Origin: Nemophila menziesii
Taxonomy: Eukaryota > Streptophyta > Magnoliopsida > Boraginales > Hydrophyllaceae
NCBI GenBank assembly: GCA_029959085.1
Contig: JARWIR010000035.1
Coordinates: 1,951,501 to 2,015,500, forward strand
Length of the DNA: 64,000 nucleotides
Reading direction: 5' to 3'
Under the pieces are notes generated by a model. The model was not told where the DNA came from. It did no database searches and saw only the letters and a program-made list of their open reading frames with translations. Shown piece by piece: positions 1 through 13,040 of this stretch. The translations under genes were made by a program, and so were the position numbers. Positions within the stretch are counted from its first letter, which is position 1. The number at the start of each line of letters is the position of its first letter.

Positions 1-779
1 AAGGTCATTCGAAACAATTATAGCTACTGGAGTTATTTTAACAACGATACACTTTTTCATCTTAATCCTTGAAATATAATAAATACATGTATTTTGATCT
101 CAGGGGATTGATACACTTAGACTTTGATTGCTGAAACTAGTGTCTCTCTATTTGTGAAAATATTTACTATAAGAGAGACATCGTTTTGATTATATATCTC
201 GGTCTAACACATGCTTAATTGTCGTATTTAAGCAATTTTAATTTTATCAAGTTTTAGTGTCTTTGTGTTGTTTGGTCTATATAAACGAAATTTTGTGCAG
301 AATAAGATGAAACAATACAAAAGGAAAATATGCATGGATAATTCCCTAGATGATTGGGAAAACTCCAAGAACAACTCAAAGATAACCCAAGGGATATCAT
401 ATTCTAATTAATCCATATCTGTAAGAAACAATTTTTGCAAGAAGAGACTCAATGAAATCCATTCCACATGTTCATACACTTTTAGACATATCCACACTGG
501 AGAGAGTAGTTGTTTATTAAATGATATCTCGTCGCACAAGAAATTAAGATATTACCATATATTTATCTACCGATTGAGGTTCATGTACACAAATATGCAA
601 AATAGATATCTATCTCTTTACAAAGAGCTTTACAATGACCTTATATATGAAATTATCGCAACTAATGTATCTCAATTGACCAATATTTTTTGGGCTATCA
701 ACTACATGAACAAGGTAATTAAAGTGAGATTAATAAAAATCATGTTTCTATTATTCATCATTAGATAAGTTAAAACCCT

Positions 780-2222
780 CATTACGTAAAATTTTATCAT
801 TTTCCAATATTTTCGGAAGAAATATCCAATGAAGCCACATGGGCCCAAGGTTTAATCTGCATTTATATCCCACACAACTTCTCTAACAATGTACATAGTC
901 ATTGGTTTCATAATATCAAGATTAATATCACCATTAACCAATCTGTGAACTTTATAAATGACACGGGAAATATCATGAGTGCCTATATATTGGAAAACAT
1001 TAGAAAAATAGTTTGTGATGTCATACCTAGTTATATTAGAATTTATAATCATTGCCAATCATATAATTCCTGTCATAAAATATTAGTTTTAATCCTTGAA
1101 GTCGTAGTGGATGTATGAAAATACTTTGTATTTCTATTTCCAAGAATTATCTATTTATTCTTTCCTCTCTAAGCTGAAGACGACCCTTCCTTGAGCCAAT
1201 ACTTCTTTAGTGATTTACTATAAATAATCTTTTCAATATGAAATATGTTATTTAACATCTTTTTTCTACACACTGGAATAACATTAGTCAACGGAAAACG
1301 TTTCAGGTGAAACCTCTTATTACCCTTTTCAAGAGCATTTTTACAACCAATGTAGTTTCAACAACAATAGAATAACAAGACATGCTAGACATAATGTTTT
1401 TGTCATAGAAAGAACATATTATCGTTTTATACAAAACAGTATGATACATGACCAACAAAGAATGACCAATATTACTATTGGAAGGAGAATTGTCTAGGAT
1501 TTAGAAAGCATAATAAATTATAAAAAAGACTAAACCATTTTTAAACACTTTATTAAATAGGTTATACACACTTCTTCTATTTTACCAAGAAAAACTGTAC
1601 CTTTTAAAGGAAATATCAAACAAAGACATTTCATCAATAAAATTAGTAAAAATGTGCAAATTTTACACTTAGTTGCAACCCTTTCCCTTTTTTTGGATGG
1701 ATATCTTAAGAAGTTAAAGTATCCATAAATATGACATGGAATGTCTAGAAAGATGTACACAAAACAAGATATTTTAAGATATCATCTTTCTCACCATTGG
1801 TAGGGGGCCCAAAAACAAAGAAAAATAAAATACCAACCCTACAGTAGCGATAACAATATTGGAATGGATGATGTTTTTAGAACTAGATAACGTATTTATT
1901 TAACACTATCTTTAATAATGAGAGATAACCCACATCTTTTCCTATGAAGATCCACAAAGGCCATCAACAACATATTAAAAAGTTTAGCAAAGCTTTCCAA
2001 ATAATTTTATCTTAGTTTAAAAAATAAACTGTGTATCTATGTATGGTGGCACAACCCGACACCCAACATGCATGCTTTAAACAATGGTGTATCGAATTGA
2101 AAAACCACACAAGAGTATTTCTCCCTTTTAAAACAATAAGGGGGAATATGGATGTTCCTATTAATTGAAAAATCTACTTCTTCAGTTCTCTCAAGCATAA
2201 TTTCGAATTCCCTTCCTTGCAA
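780..2222 (-). mobile_element. L1-type LINE ORF2 relic a (endonuclease and RT fingers)
   Basis: A non-LTR retrotransposon makes DNA by nicking the target with an APE-like endonuclease and priming reverse transcription there. On the minus strand, about 1760-1530 reads like the endonuclease segment: 'FLRYPSKK' follows a degenerate GDFN motif, and in another frame 'NFIDEMSLFDI' ends in SFSW. About 1190-1080 carries the pre-RT motif GNRNTKYFH. The stretch 1058-780 carries ITNYFSNVF, then VREVVWDINAD, then a degraded (S/A)-GPDGF motif read as GPCGF, followed by FFRKYW. These residues stand in the order known for plant L1 ORF2. Stops and frame shifts are many, so it is dead. A conserved short frame just upstream (2222-2037, starting MQGREFEIMLER) recurs in the other copies but I do not recognise it. 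The palm and thumb part would lie left of the window. Confidence 0.85.
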
Positions 2223-3680
2223 ATAATAAAACTATTAATACTAATGTATATCACTATCAAAAGACTCACACCACTCTCCATATTAATTTTAAGATTCTTT
2301 TATGGGAAAACAAGTCCTACAACTCAAGTATTCGCCAAAAAAATTTATTTTGTTAAACATTAGAATCGAAAATGGATTTTTGTGTTTTTGTTGTTTAAGG
2401 TCATTCTATGAGAACAACTATATCTACTGGAGTTATTTTAGCATCGTTGGGAGATTTAAGTATTTGACTTATTTAGATACATCATGATTTTTATTTCTTT
2501 TTTTTGCTTATTCAATTCTTTTACGAAAATACATATTCAATATTATCATTTGTAGAATTAATGTGATTGTTTCTAATGTAGACCATGTACACTTACTAGT
2601 CGAGAGTTCATATCCAGTGGATGGACTTTAAATAGTCTAGATTATATTTAATAACATGATTTTGTGTTTAGCATTTTTTCTTTTCCAAAGGTACCTAAGA
2701 ATTCCCAAATTTACTCATCATTTTAGTTGATAAGGTAAATCATCTCATCCCATGATGTTTCTATTTATTTGAGTTTGAGTTTTATTTTTTTATGTTCAAA
2801 TATTAAGTGTTATCTCCGAACTAATAGCTCTTCACATTTCCAATTATCTTGCCAGACTTTTTCACTATTAATTAAAGTTTCTAAATAGTTCTTTAACGTT
2901 TTAATGTAGTTGCAAAACTTACACATTGTAATTTTTATTGAAATCTGCTAATTGCTACAAATTATCAATGATATTTGAAGTTTTATAATTAAACAAAAAG
3001 CAAATAAACATAGGTACATATGGCTCGCCCATTTTTCAAACATTTAGTCAATTGTATTATATGTGTTTATTCCAAAAGACAAAGCAAAACAAGCCCATAA
3101 TTAAGCCATGCACATTATACAAACCTTTTTTTTTTAAAATATCCTATTCTCTACACCATAACTTTGTCATTTCTTCCATTGATGCTATAGACAAATTCTC
3201 ACTGCAACTTTCAAATAAATTAATTATCACCACAACTTCTAAATAAACTGTTATTTCAATATTTTTTTAGTTTTTTATTGTCTTTTTTCAACCATGATGT
3301 ATATTGCAGAAGAGGAAGATAAACAAAAAGAAAAAATAATACGAAAATATCGACTTCATTTCACAAAAGGTAATTCCTTGGGCAATTTTTTCATGTTTAA
3401 TAGAATTTATTCATTTAATTTATTTTTATAATTACAATTAAAAAAATGAAGAAAAAAAAAAAGTATGTTGATTGGCATTATTCAATTTGTGTTTATAAAT
3501 TAGGAATTAAGATTTAAAATTTTTTATAGTAAAATTGATTTGTATTATTCAAAGTTATGAATATATATTGACTCACATATTTTTATGTACAACAAAATGA
3601 TTGATGGTCTTGTCATTTCATCTTCTATAACTAAGATTTGAAAATATGGCGCTCTAATATTGAAACAGGTAAACATATTA

Positions 3681-5241
3681 ACATAAATATTATAATTTGA
3701 AATATGTTATACAATATTTATAATGAATCTATGATAATTAAATAAGATATTATATTTAAATCTATTTATAGTTTGTTTCTCCTTTCTCTCAAATTGATGA
3801 TGTTATTTATTTATTTTATTTTTCACTTGTGGACAAATTAACAATTATGCAAATCTTTTATAAATACTCTTGTAGAATGTTAAAAGCCATCAATAACAAA
3901 AAATACTAAGACATGGATGGCTATGATGATGGTTAGTTGATCATCTTAAAAATAAAAAGTGGATTAAAAATTAATTAGTCATACATATTTTGTTTTTTAT
4001 TAAATTATTTTTGTATTAGTTTAACACATTTAGTCAAATTTTTCTGTTAGTTTTTTATTAAATTATTTTTTATTAGTTTAAATATTTATTTTGAACTATC
4101 AAGTTAATAAAACATAAAATTTGCCCGTAAGTTTATATTTGTTTTATGAACCCCTCTTCCCTCAAGTTATAATATTAACTTATTTTTTTATTATAAAAAA
4201 TACCACTGCACCCACCGTCTTTCCCTTATTTAATCTTTAATACCCCCTTTTACTCTAATATCATGACCAAACAAACAAAATCGTAATCTTCTATTCTCCA
4301 TGCAACTCACCAGATTCATCTATTCACTCACTCCACCCATCTCTTCTCCATGCAACTCATCTATTCTCCACCCGTTATTCTTGAACTAAAGTCATTATTC
4401 TACTACATTGGTAAGATGTTTAGAATTTGGCTTATTCAATGTCGAATTGGAATCCATGTAATTGGATGTTGAGCAAGATAGAAGAAGTTTAGACATCATA
4501 TTGTATGGTTTTATCTCAGAATTCGTAGTGATAACATACTGATATGGAACTTTAATTGGAACTTTATAGGAATAATCATCTGAAGGAATTAATAATTGGT
4601 TTTTAGTATCTTTAATATTATATTGATATAAAGAATCAAGATATCATGTGAAGTTAGAAGAGAATATATGATAATTTGTTTACTTTTTTGCTTGTTTTAT
4701 ATTACAAAATAAGGGATGTAAGTTGTTGGAAGTTTAATTGCTTCAACTTTTGCATTTACATAGTTTGAGTATAAATATTTGAAGGATCTTAAATATTATG
4801 TTGTTATGATTGTTTTAAAATATTTAATTCATTATTCTCAAATAAATAATCTACCTTCTTTAACTAAAGGTGATTTTCTTTGACATACGTTTGAATGGCG
4901 TTTTCTGCCACTATTAATCCTTCATCATCCAATTTTGTTTCTTGTTGTTGGATGTATACTTGAATTCTCTAAGAGATGTAAGGAATGAGAATTTCCAAAT
5001 TAATGTTTAACCACTTTTTGAAACTTCTCGTGGTTAAGCCTGAGTTCACAAATCTGTCGATTACCCATCCCTTTAGTTCCATCTTGACTATTTGTTTGTA
5101 ATGAATTGAATGCGTCTATCCCATTTTCATGTTGTACAACAAAGAAATATTGGATTACGAAGCTTATTACTAATGTGGAAAAACAAATATTTCTTGTTAT
5201 GACAAATTTACCAAGTCTGAAGTTAGGTGGTGGTGATAATG
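3681..5241. repeat. 1.5-kb local tandem duplication, copy 1
   Basis: The stretch starts at 'acataaatattataatttg' and ends at the word 'aggtggtggtgataatgac'. The next copy follows directly, joined at a short 'gacata/aacata' overlap. Features shared by both copies include a CT-rich stretch with repeated 'ctattctccatgcaactca' (4290-4380), the word 'cgaattggaatccatgtaat' and a minus-strand frame of 91 codons at 5000-5275 in this copy. A third, more diverged copy of the CT-rich part lies at 43.4-44.0 kb in another repeat unit. No gene family is recognised. Confidence 0.85.
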
Positions 5242-6771
5242 ACATAAATATTATAATTTGAAATATGTTATACAATATTTACAATGAATCTATGATAAGT
5301 AAATAAGATAGTATATTTAAAGCTATTTCTAGTTTGTGTCTCCTTTCTCTCAAATTGATGATATTATTTATTTATTTTATTTTTTCACTTGGAGACAAAT
5401 TAACAATTATGCAAATGTTTTATAAATAGTCTTGTAGAATGTTAAAAGCCATCAATAACAAAAAATACAAAGACATGGATGGCTAATATGATGGTTACTT
5501 AGATCATCTTAAAAATGAAAACTGGATTAAGAATTAATTAGTCATACATATTTTGTTTTTTATTAAATTATTTTTTAATTAGTTTAAATATTTATTTTGA
5601 ACTATCAAGTTAATAAAACTAAAATTTTGCATGTATGTTTATATTTTGTTTTACGAACCCCTCTTCCTCAAGTTATTATATTAACTTATATTTTTGTTAT
5701 TAAAAATACCACCGCACCCCACCGTCTTCCCCTTATTTTATCTTTAAAACCCCCTTTTACTCTTATATCTTGACCAAACAAACAAAATCGTAATCTTCTA
5801 TTCTCCATGCAAGTCACCAGATTCATCTATTCACTCACTCTACCCATCTCTTCTCCATGCAACTCATCTATTCTCCACCCATTATTCTTGAACTAAAGTC
5901 ACTATTCTACTGCATTGGTAAGATGTTTAGAGTTTGGCTTATTCAATGTCGAATTGGAATCCATGTAATTGGATGTTGAGCAAGATAGAAGAAGTTTAGA
6001 CATCATATTGTATGGTTTTATCTCGGAATTCGTAGTGATAACATACTGATATGGAACTTTAATTGGAACTTTGACAGGAATAATCATCTGAAGGAATTAA
6101 TAATGGGTTTTCAGTATCTTTAATATTATATTTATATAAAGAATCAAGATATCATGTGAAGTTAGAAGAGAATATATGATAATTTGTTTACTTTTGTGCT
6201 TGTTTTATATTACAAAACAAGGGATGTAAGTCGTTGGAAGTTTAATTGGTTCAACTTTTGCATTTACATAATTTGAGTATAAATATTCGAAGGATGTTAA
6301 ATATTATGTTGTTAGGATTGTTTTAAAATATTTAATTTATTATTCTCAAATAAATAATCTACCTTCTTTATCTAAAGGTAATTTTCTTTGACATACGTTT
6401 GAATGGCGTTTTCTTCCACTATTAATCCTTCATCATCCAAATTTGTTTCTTGTTGTTTGATGTATACTTGAATTCTCTATTTATTTAATGAATAAGAGAT
6501 GAAAGGAATGAGAATTTCCAAACTAATGTTTAACCACTTTTTGAAACATCTCGTGGTTAAGCCTGAGGTCACAAATCTGTCGATTACCCATCCATTTAGT
6601 TCAATCTTGACTATTTGTTTGTAATGAATTGAATGCGTATATCCCATTTTCATGTTGTACAACAACAAAGAAATATTGGATTATGAAGCTTATTACTAAT
6701 GTGGAAACACAAATAATTCTTGTTATGACAAATTTACCAAGTCTGAAGTTAGGTGGTGGTGATAATGACAT
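5242..6771. repeat. 1.5-kb local tandem duplication, copy 2
   Basis: This copy matches 3681-5241 almost throughout, with scattered substitutions and short indels, for example an extra 'aca' near 6661. The break at about 6767, where 'gataatgacata' leads into unrelated sequence, marks the end of the duplication. On the minus strand 6668-6477 keeps a 63-codon open frame (with words GWVIDRF and KKWLNI) that is also present, in a different frame from the longest one, in copy 1. This may be a piece of an old gene, but the product is unknown. Confidence 0.85.
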
Positions 6772-8306
6772 ACAAAGAAGAAGCTAGGTGTAAGGGGATT
6801 ACGGAGAAAAGATCAGTGAAGAAGATAATAAACAAGGTCTTTGATTGAAAAGAAGATCATTGACAGTAAATTTTGTGGAATTCATGTTTATTTTATAAAG
6901 TTAGTTGCCCGTGTGTTTTGTGATTATGTGATTTTTTGTGAAGATTGTGTATATTTATTATGAATTTTTATGGAATTTTAGTAGGTGTTATTTTTGTTTC
7001 ACCCTGAACACCTCCTAACATTGCGGAAAAATTTAAAAGGATTTCAATCAAGAGTGATGCATGACTAGAGTGCGCATGAGCCTCGTGACTGACTCTAGCA
7101 TTAGGATATAATACAATTTTACTATTTCATTCAGGAAATAATTAACTCTTTGTCCTTGTTGGCACCTCAGTAGGCGCATTACTTTCCTCAAACAAACCCC
7201 ACCAATTTTACTTTCTTTCCAAGCACGTTCGAAGACTCAATTTTGGAGATGCGATGGTATTATGCCTGACCGTTCCTCTAAAATGATATATTGGTTGCCG
7301 ATATTGATATGAGATCTTAGTTTTGTGTATTTGTTTTCAAATTATTAGCAAGATGATACTTAAGTTGTCCCCCTAATATCAGTTTCATATATGTCACGTT
7401 TCTCTCGTTAATATGTAAATCTTGGAACCGTGACCCTACTCGGGTTCCATTTTTTGCATCATTTATTACAATAGTTGTTCTCATTTTGCCTCATTCCCGA
7501 CCTATACACCTCTTAACTAATATCTACTCCCCATAAAGAGTTGGCGTTTCCATTTTCTACATTGCCTCTATTAGTGGTGTAAATGCCGGAGGTAAGCCCC
7601 GTGTCTTTTGTGCATTTGTGCTATATTTCTCTTTCCATGTGACCGTATTTCCCACACTCAAACATGATTCGATAGAGTCCATCATACTCCACCTAAAAGA
7701 GTTATCATATATATACTAACGGTTAATGGAAGAGGTTTTCTAAAATTAAGGTTAAAGGCCATTGTATGTAGAATACTTATTTTGGAATGGATAAATGGTT
7801 AAGAGAAAAGGAGATAGAAGAATTTATTTCATAATTTGTTGATCTAATATCAAAATTCTACATAAGTAAAATTGTAAAAAGATTTTATATAGAAGATAAG
7901 TGGTGGTGGTCGCATTTATTGAGCGAAACTAGTAGAATTAATGTAGATTGGATGTTGGATGATACGGAAAAGACTAGGGTGGATATTGACCGGTTTGATC
8001 GAAAAAAGGGTTGTTTGGAAATTTTCAAGTGTTTTGGAAATAGGAATATGTAATCCAATTCTAGTCGAAAAATAATAAAATTCAAAATATAATTCGAACT
8101 CCAGGAAATTTTTAGAATATTAGAATTTTTGGAATATCCCTATTTTTTATTTTTGAGTTTTTAGAATTGTTTTTTCACTAAATTCGCAATATTATGGTAT
8201 TTTTTTTATAAAGTATACACCAATATAACTATAATTATATAAAACAAATAGAATCATAAAAAACAATACTTATTCAATATTACATGCATAAAATACGATA
8301 TTCAAT
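6772..8306. repeat. Variant repeat segment, left of the CACTA insertion
   Basis: This segment aligns with about 29.6-30.7 kb. Shared words include 'cctctaaaatga', 'ggttaaaggccattgtatgtagaat' and, at the end, 'ttcaatattacatg.ataaaat' (one base differs between copies). It is interrupted at 8307 by the CACTA element and resumes at 19777. The minus strand has short open pieces with words such as ISKIESSNVLG that are partly shared with 29.94-29.59 kb, so an old minus-strand gene fragment is possible. No product is recognised. Confidence 0.7.
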
Positions 8307-8321
8307 CACTACTGGATTTGC
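8307..8321 (+). repeat. CACTA left terminal inverted repeat
   Basis: Fifteen bases, CACTACTGGATTTGC, match the inverted right end with one difference (T/C at position 13). CACTA termini are the cleavage sites of the TNP2-type transposase. Confidence 0.95.
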
Positions 8322-8327
8322 GGTGTT

Positions 8328-8625
8328 TACCCACGACAAATTAGCGACAACGCGTAATACGTCGTTAAGCTTTCGAAGTTAGCGACGACAATAACTTAGT
8401 GGCGAAAATTACTGCGTCGTTAATTAGCGACAACAGAATTTGTCGCTATTTCTTGGATTTTCGTCGCTGAATATTTTTAATTTGTTATTGAATTTTTTTT
8501 AATAGCCGAAATGTCGTCGCTATCTTAGCGACACGACATTTCGTCTCTATTTTGAAGATTAGCGACGACCCTATGTGTTTAACCACGACCCGTAATTCGT
8601 CGCTAATCGTGGATCCTATTTTATG
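8328..8625. promoter_or_regulatory. Left sub-terminal motif array
   Basis: About a dozen copies of TTAGCGACGAC-like motifs and their inverse GTCGTCGCTAA occur in both orientations, with variants such as TAGCGACAAC. In En/Spm the TnpA protein binds a repeated 12-bp sub-terminal motif to bring the ends together and to regulate the promoter. This array is inferred to play that role. It precedes the leader of the transposase gene. Confidence 0.85.
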
Positions 8626-8639
8626 GATACAGCAGGTTT

Positions 8640-9370
8640 TTTAACCCACATAACACACAAAACACCCAAAAAAATCCTCCGATTTTCTCCCAAAAACTCA
8701 ACTAAATTCCTTTTTTTTTTTGTAATTGCTTCTCCACTTCATCTTGCATCATTCTTGGTTCAATAATCAAAGTGGGGCTCCATTAATATCATCTTTCATC
8801 ACACAATTTAAGGTAATAATTGCATGAAATTAACCTTTTAATTTATTTATTTTTTTGAATGCTAATTGTGTTTTATTCTTTCTATATGGTTTGATTAGGT
8901 GAATTAATACAACTTTCTTGGTGGGGAATTAACATCACTCTTCAATTTATCCATCCAATTCAAGGTATTTCCATTAAATTTCATGCTTTTTAAATTTTGT
9001 ATTTATTTGATTATATTAGCAAGTTGATATACCATATGATTAGGTTAATGAATTAAATATTTGTTGGTTGATTATGCATGTGTTGTGTGAATTTATATTT
9101 TGTGCTCATATATTTTTACTTGTTTATTTAATTCTTTGTTCTTTTTTTATATATTCATTCATTTAATGGTATGTAATATTTATTCATTTAATGGTTTGTA
9201 ATTTTTATTCATTCAATGGTTTGTAATATTTATTCATTCAATGAGTTTGTAAGTTTTTTTATTTTGTTTATTGTGTTGTAATTTTTATTCATTTTATTCA
9301 TTGGGTTGTAATAATTATGTATTTTTTTTATTAATGTAGTCGCATAGTTTACTCAACTTGTTGTTAAGAG
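8640..9370 (+). promoter_or_regulatory. Leader region of the transposase gene with probable 5'UTR introns
   Basis: No coding sequence is seen here. Two likely untranslated exons end at consensus donors: 'caatttaag|gtaata' (about 8813) and 'caattcaag|gtattt' (about 8965). An acceptor 'ttaatgtag' (about 9340) precedes a short leader to the ATG at 9371. Short direct repeats 'ttcatt(t/c)aatggt(a/t)tgtaat' lie at 9155-9245, inside the presumed second intron. The exact transcription start is not visible. Confidence 0.55.
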
Positions 9371-12300
9371 ATGGCATCGAGTTCGGACATGAGTATCGAT
9401 AAGAGTTGGATCGAATTGACGAATGTGTTAGATGGTGAATATATTTTTGGGGTTTATAAATTTATCGATTTTGATAAGAAAAGTAGAGGTTATACCGGTT
9501 ACTTGTCTTGTCCGTGTAAGAAGTGTAATAATTTTTGTCGATTAAAAACCGAAGCTGTTATGGCCCACCTTCTAAGAGAGGGATTTAACCATGATTATAA
9601 GGTTTGGACAAAACACGGTGAGAAAGCGATACAAACACATACACCTCCTGCAAGTAAAGATCCAATTATAGTAAATGAAATCCAGCATGTTTATGACGAT
9701 GTGAGACAGAGTTACGATGTTGGTGGACATCCGGGAGACACCGAGATGAGAGATGCACATATTCCAAGTCGAAGCAGTTTTGACACATTGTTCAAAGAAC
9801 TGAAGACATAATTATTTCCTGGTTGTGAATCGATGAGTTCGTTGAATTTCATTGCCAAGCTAATGCACGTAAAAGTAAAGAACAAATGGACTAACACCTC
9901 ATTCACCGAGCTACTGGAGTTGTTGGGTCGTATTTTGTCTAAACCTCACAATTTGCCCGAATCTTATGAAGCATGCAACAAGAAGTTGAAAAGTTTGGGT
10001 ATGGGGTATGTTACCATCGACGTTTGTTTGAACGATTGTGTTATTTATTACAAAGAAAACAAAGACCTTGATAAGTGTTCAGTTTGTAGCGAGTCTAGAT
10101 GGGACCCAAAGAAGGGTATCAAAGTACCGCATAAGAAGCTTCGATACTTTCCGATTGCTCCTAGATTACAACGACTATTCGCTTCAAAGCACACCGCTGA
10201 AGACATGATTTGGCACCATACCGGTAACAGTGCCGATCCGGATGTGTTGCGTCATCCGGTTGATGGTGATAGTTGGAAGATATTTGCAGCGCTACACCCT
10301 GAGTTTGCTAGTGAACCTCGTAACGTATATCTGGGTATTGGAATCGATGGGTTTTGTCCTTTCTCTATGCATAACAACTCGTATAGCATGTGGCCAGTCA
10401 TATTAACCGTATATAACTTGCCCCCGTGGGTATGCATGAAGGAAACTACATTCCAGCTTTGTTTGTTGATTCCGGGACGCCGTTCACCTGGTAAGGACAT
10501 GGATGTCTTTCTTCGTCCTGTTATAGATGAGTTGGAAGAGTTGTGGGATAAAGGGATCGTTACGTATGATGCCCACAAGAAAGAAGAGTTTACGATGAAG
10601 GTTTGTTTGTTGTCTACCACTAATGATTTCCCCGCTAGGTCATACACTTCGGGATGGTCGGGTCAAGGTTACAAAGCTTGTCCCGAATGCATGGATCATA
10701 CTCCGTCATTGAGTGTGAACAAAGGGATTGTTTACTTTGACCATAGACGTTGGTTACCTGCCGGACATCGATTTAGAAGCGAACGTGTTTTGTACAAGCA
10801 ACCCGATGATAGGCGCCCACCGAAGAAATATAGTCCTGCAAGTATTCAGACACAGTTAGATGGGCTTCCCATTGTGTTTCCCGGTAAACACAAGGATTTT
10901 GGGGGAAAGATCGTGAAGCAAGATGTTAATCGACGATTCAATTGGAAGAAAAAGAGTATTTTCTATCGTTTACCTTATTGGTCTAAAAACTTGTTATAAC
11001 ATAACATTGACGTTATGCATTGCGAGAAAAACGTGTGTGATGCTCTGCTCGGTACAGTTATAGGTCTTGATGGGAAAGTTAACAAAGATAACGTGAAAGC
11101 GAGACTGGATCTTGAGAAATTGAAGATTAGAAAATAATTGTGGTTGACTGAGAGAAATGGTAAAAAAATATTGAAAAGGGGAAAGTACACTCTAACACCG
11201 GAAAAGCGGACTATTTTTCTTGACTGGCTGAAGGCACAGAAGTTTCCCGACGGTTTTGCATCTAGTATGAGAAACAATGTTCAAAGTGATACGGGTAAGA
11301 TTATCGGCATGAAATCTCACGACTGTCACGTGATGATGCAATATCTTTTCGTGGCTAGTCTCCCCGGGCTTATTGAAGACAAAGCGATTAGTGATGTGTT
11401 TATTGGGTTAGCGAACGTGTTTAGAGTCGTTTGCAATAAAAATCTAAGCAGGAAACAGTTAGTATCAGGAAAGAAGAAAGTGGTTGAACTTATGTGTAGG
11501 CTAGAAATGATTTTACCTCCCGCGTTTTTTGATATAATGATCCACTTGGTGTTACACTTATACGATGAAGCATTGCTTGGTGGCCCGGTCCAAATGCGGT
11601 GGATGTACCCATTTGAAAGGTATTTGAAAAAGTTGAAAGAGTATATCCGAAATCCAGCTAGACCATAGGGTTCAATAGCCGATGGGTACATTGCGGAAGA
11701 GACGTTGAATTTCATATCAAGATATCTTAGTGAAGAAAAAACAAGGTTCAACGATCCAGGCAGATACAACGAAGCACCGTTGGTCCCAAAAGAGCTATCC
11801 GTTTTCAATTCCCAATGCACTCCAGTTGGCAAGATAGAGTATGTTTCTTTACCGTATAAGGTATATATTTATATATTTATATGTTTATATATTTATTTAT
11901 TTATTTATTTATATATATTTATATATTTATATATTTATATATAAATATATTTATATATTTATATATAAATATATTTATATATTTATATATTTATATATTT
12001 ATATATTTATATATTTATATATTTATATATTTATATGTTTATATTAGTTTATTTATACTCATTTACAATTATAGTGAACACAAATCAACACTTACGGGAA
12101 CGAGTGATGAAATAGATTTTACGCATCGTCGAACGTTTAAGGAATGGTTTTTGGAAAAGGTATGTAATTTTAGGCATTGGTTTAAAACTTATATATTTAT
12201 TATCAAAGTACTAACTATTATTGTTGTATATTAGATTCATGGAATGCATTCACGTGGCGATCCATTAGCTACCACCGAGATGGTGTCCTTGGCAAACATG

Positions 12301-12977
12301 TCTCATGGTTCGGTGCATAAATATGATTCATGTGTTGTGAACGGTGTCAAGTGGGTAAATAAGGCCAAAGGAGAGAAAAGAGTGACGCAGGATTACGGAG
12401 TGTGTACCATTTACAATGAAGAACCCTATTACGGGGAATTAATCAAAATCTTGGAGGTTATGTACACTGGAGGGTGCTTGGTTGTGTTATTTGTCTGTAA
12501 GTGGTATAAAAAGTCTGAATCGAGGCAAGAACATGGGGTAACCTTTATCAACACAACAAACTTTGAGTGGGCCGACGAACCATACATTTTAGCATCGCAG
12601 GCCAAGAAAGTGTTTTACATCGACGAGATTAGTTCAAAGAAATCAATGAAAGGGTGGAAAGCCGTTTGGGAAATAAACGATCGACACGGATGGAGTCCTG
12701 AGTTATGGGGTTCAGAATCACTCCCTACTGGAAATGAGAGCATCAGCATACCATTGTATAGCACGGGGAACGAGAACATCAGCATACCATTGGCATCCAC
12801 CGAGGAGATCGAGATTGATCCTGCTCATTTTTTATTGATTTGTCTTTTGATACGGTTATTGATGAAAATGAGGAAATTCACGATGACACCTTGGATGAAT
12901 ACGGTGATGAAAAAGAACCTATAGAGGTTGATAGCGATGATGAACCCATAGTTATTAGTGGATATGATACTGATTAG
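9371..12977 (+). pseudogene. TNP2/TnpD-type CACTA transposase, disabled
   Basis: This encodes the transposase that recognises and cuts CACTA ends. I infer three exons: 9371-11838, 12075-12159 and 12235-12977. The donors are GTATGT and GTATGT, and a 'tactaac' branch site lies in intron 2. Domains in order: transposase-associated N-terminal domain (codons about 10-85, with CPCKKC); Transposase_21 (codons about 270-480, with the likely catalytic Asp in GIDGFCPF, codon 326); the DUF4218 region (LHLYDEALLGGPVQ to about 11,800); and the DUF4216 region in exon 3 (KYDSCVVNGVKW, then YYGELIKILEV). Breaks: four in-frame stops at 9809, 10997, 11135 and 11666, all in one uninterrupted frame. There is also a one-base slip in the T run at 12828-12833, beyond which another frame gives an Asp/Glu-rich tail ending at TAG 12975. 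The ATG at 9371 was chosen because it starts the domain directly after the acceptor and leader. Confidence 0.93.
11839..12074 (+). repeat. Transposase intron 1 with (TATATTTA)n microsatellite
   Basis: The intron runs from GTATGT at 11839 to the acceptor 'acaattatag' at 12074. From 11861 to about 12040 it is a run of 8-bp TATATTTA-like units with short TTTA runs. Long open frames here, rich in Ile and Tyr, come only from the low-complexity sequence. Confidence 0.85.
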
Positions 12978-13040
12978 GTTTTTTTTATTTTAGTTTATTT
13001 GTATTAACACATTTTGTTGGTTTTTTTATTTTGGTCTAAA

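Larger units (their letters stand above)
1..6771. repeat. Tandem repeat unit, first (left-truncated) copy
   Basis: This stretch is the first visible copy of a long direct repeat. Landmarks recur in the same order and orientation near 36.7-40.2, 46.6-50.6 and 54.6-55.8 kb. One is the block at 100-215 with the words 'gaaactagtgtctctc' and 'cggtctaacacatgctt'; another is the block at 2400-2620 with 'gctactggagttatt' (here slightly changed) and 'tagaccatgtacac'. Much of 780-2222 is a minus-strand LINE relic annotated separately. The parts at 2300-3670 have no coding signal that I recognise. A purine-rich piece at 3290-3370, followed by a GTAA donor-like site, recurs at 23.57-23.65 and 32.68-32.77 kb and could be a fossil first exon of an unknown duplicated gene. 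Confidence 0.8.

Noticed and set aside
9572..10647. Minus-strand frames across the transposase
   Set aside because: They are shadows of the TNP2 coding strand, which has recognisable domains.
11841..12060. Long open frames rich in Ile, Tyr and Phe
   Set aside because: They are translations of the (TATATTTA)n microsatellite in transposase intron 1.
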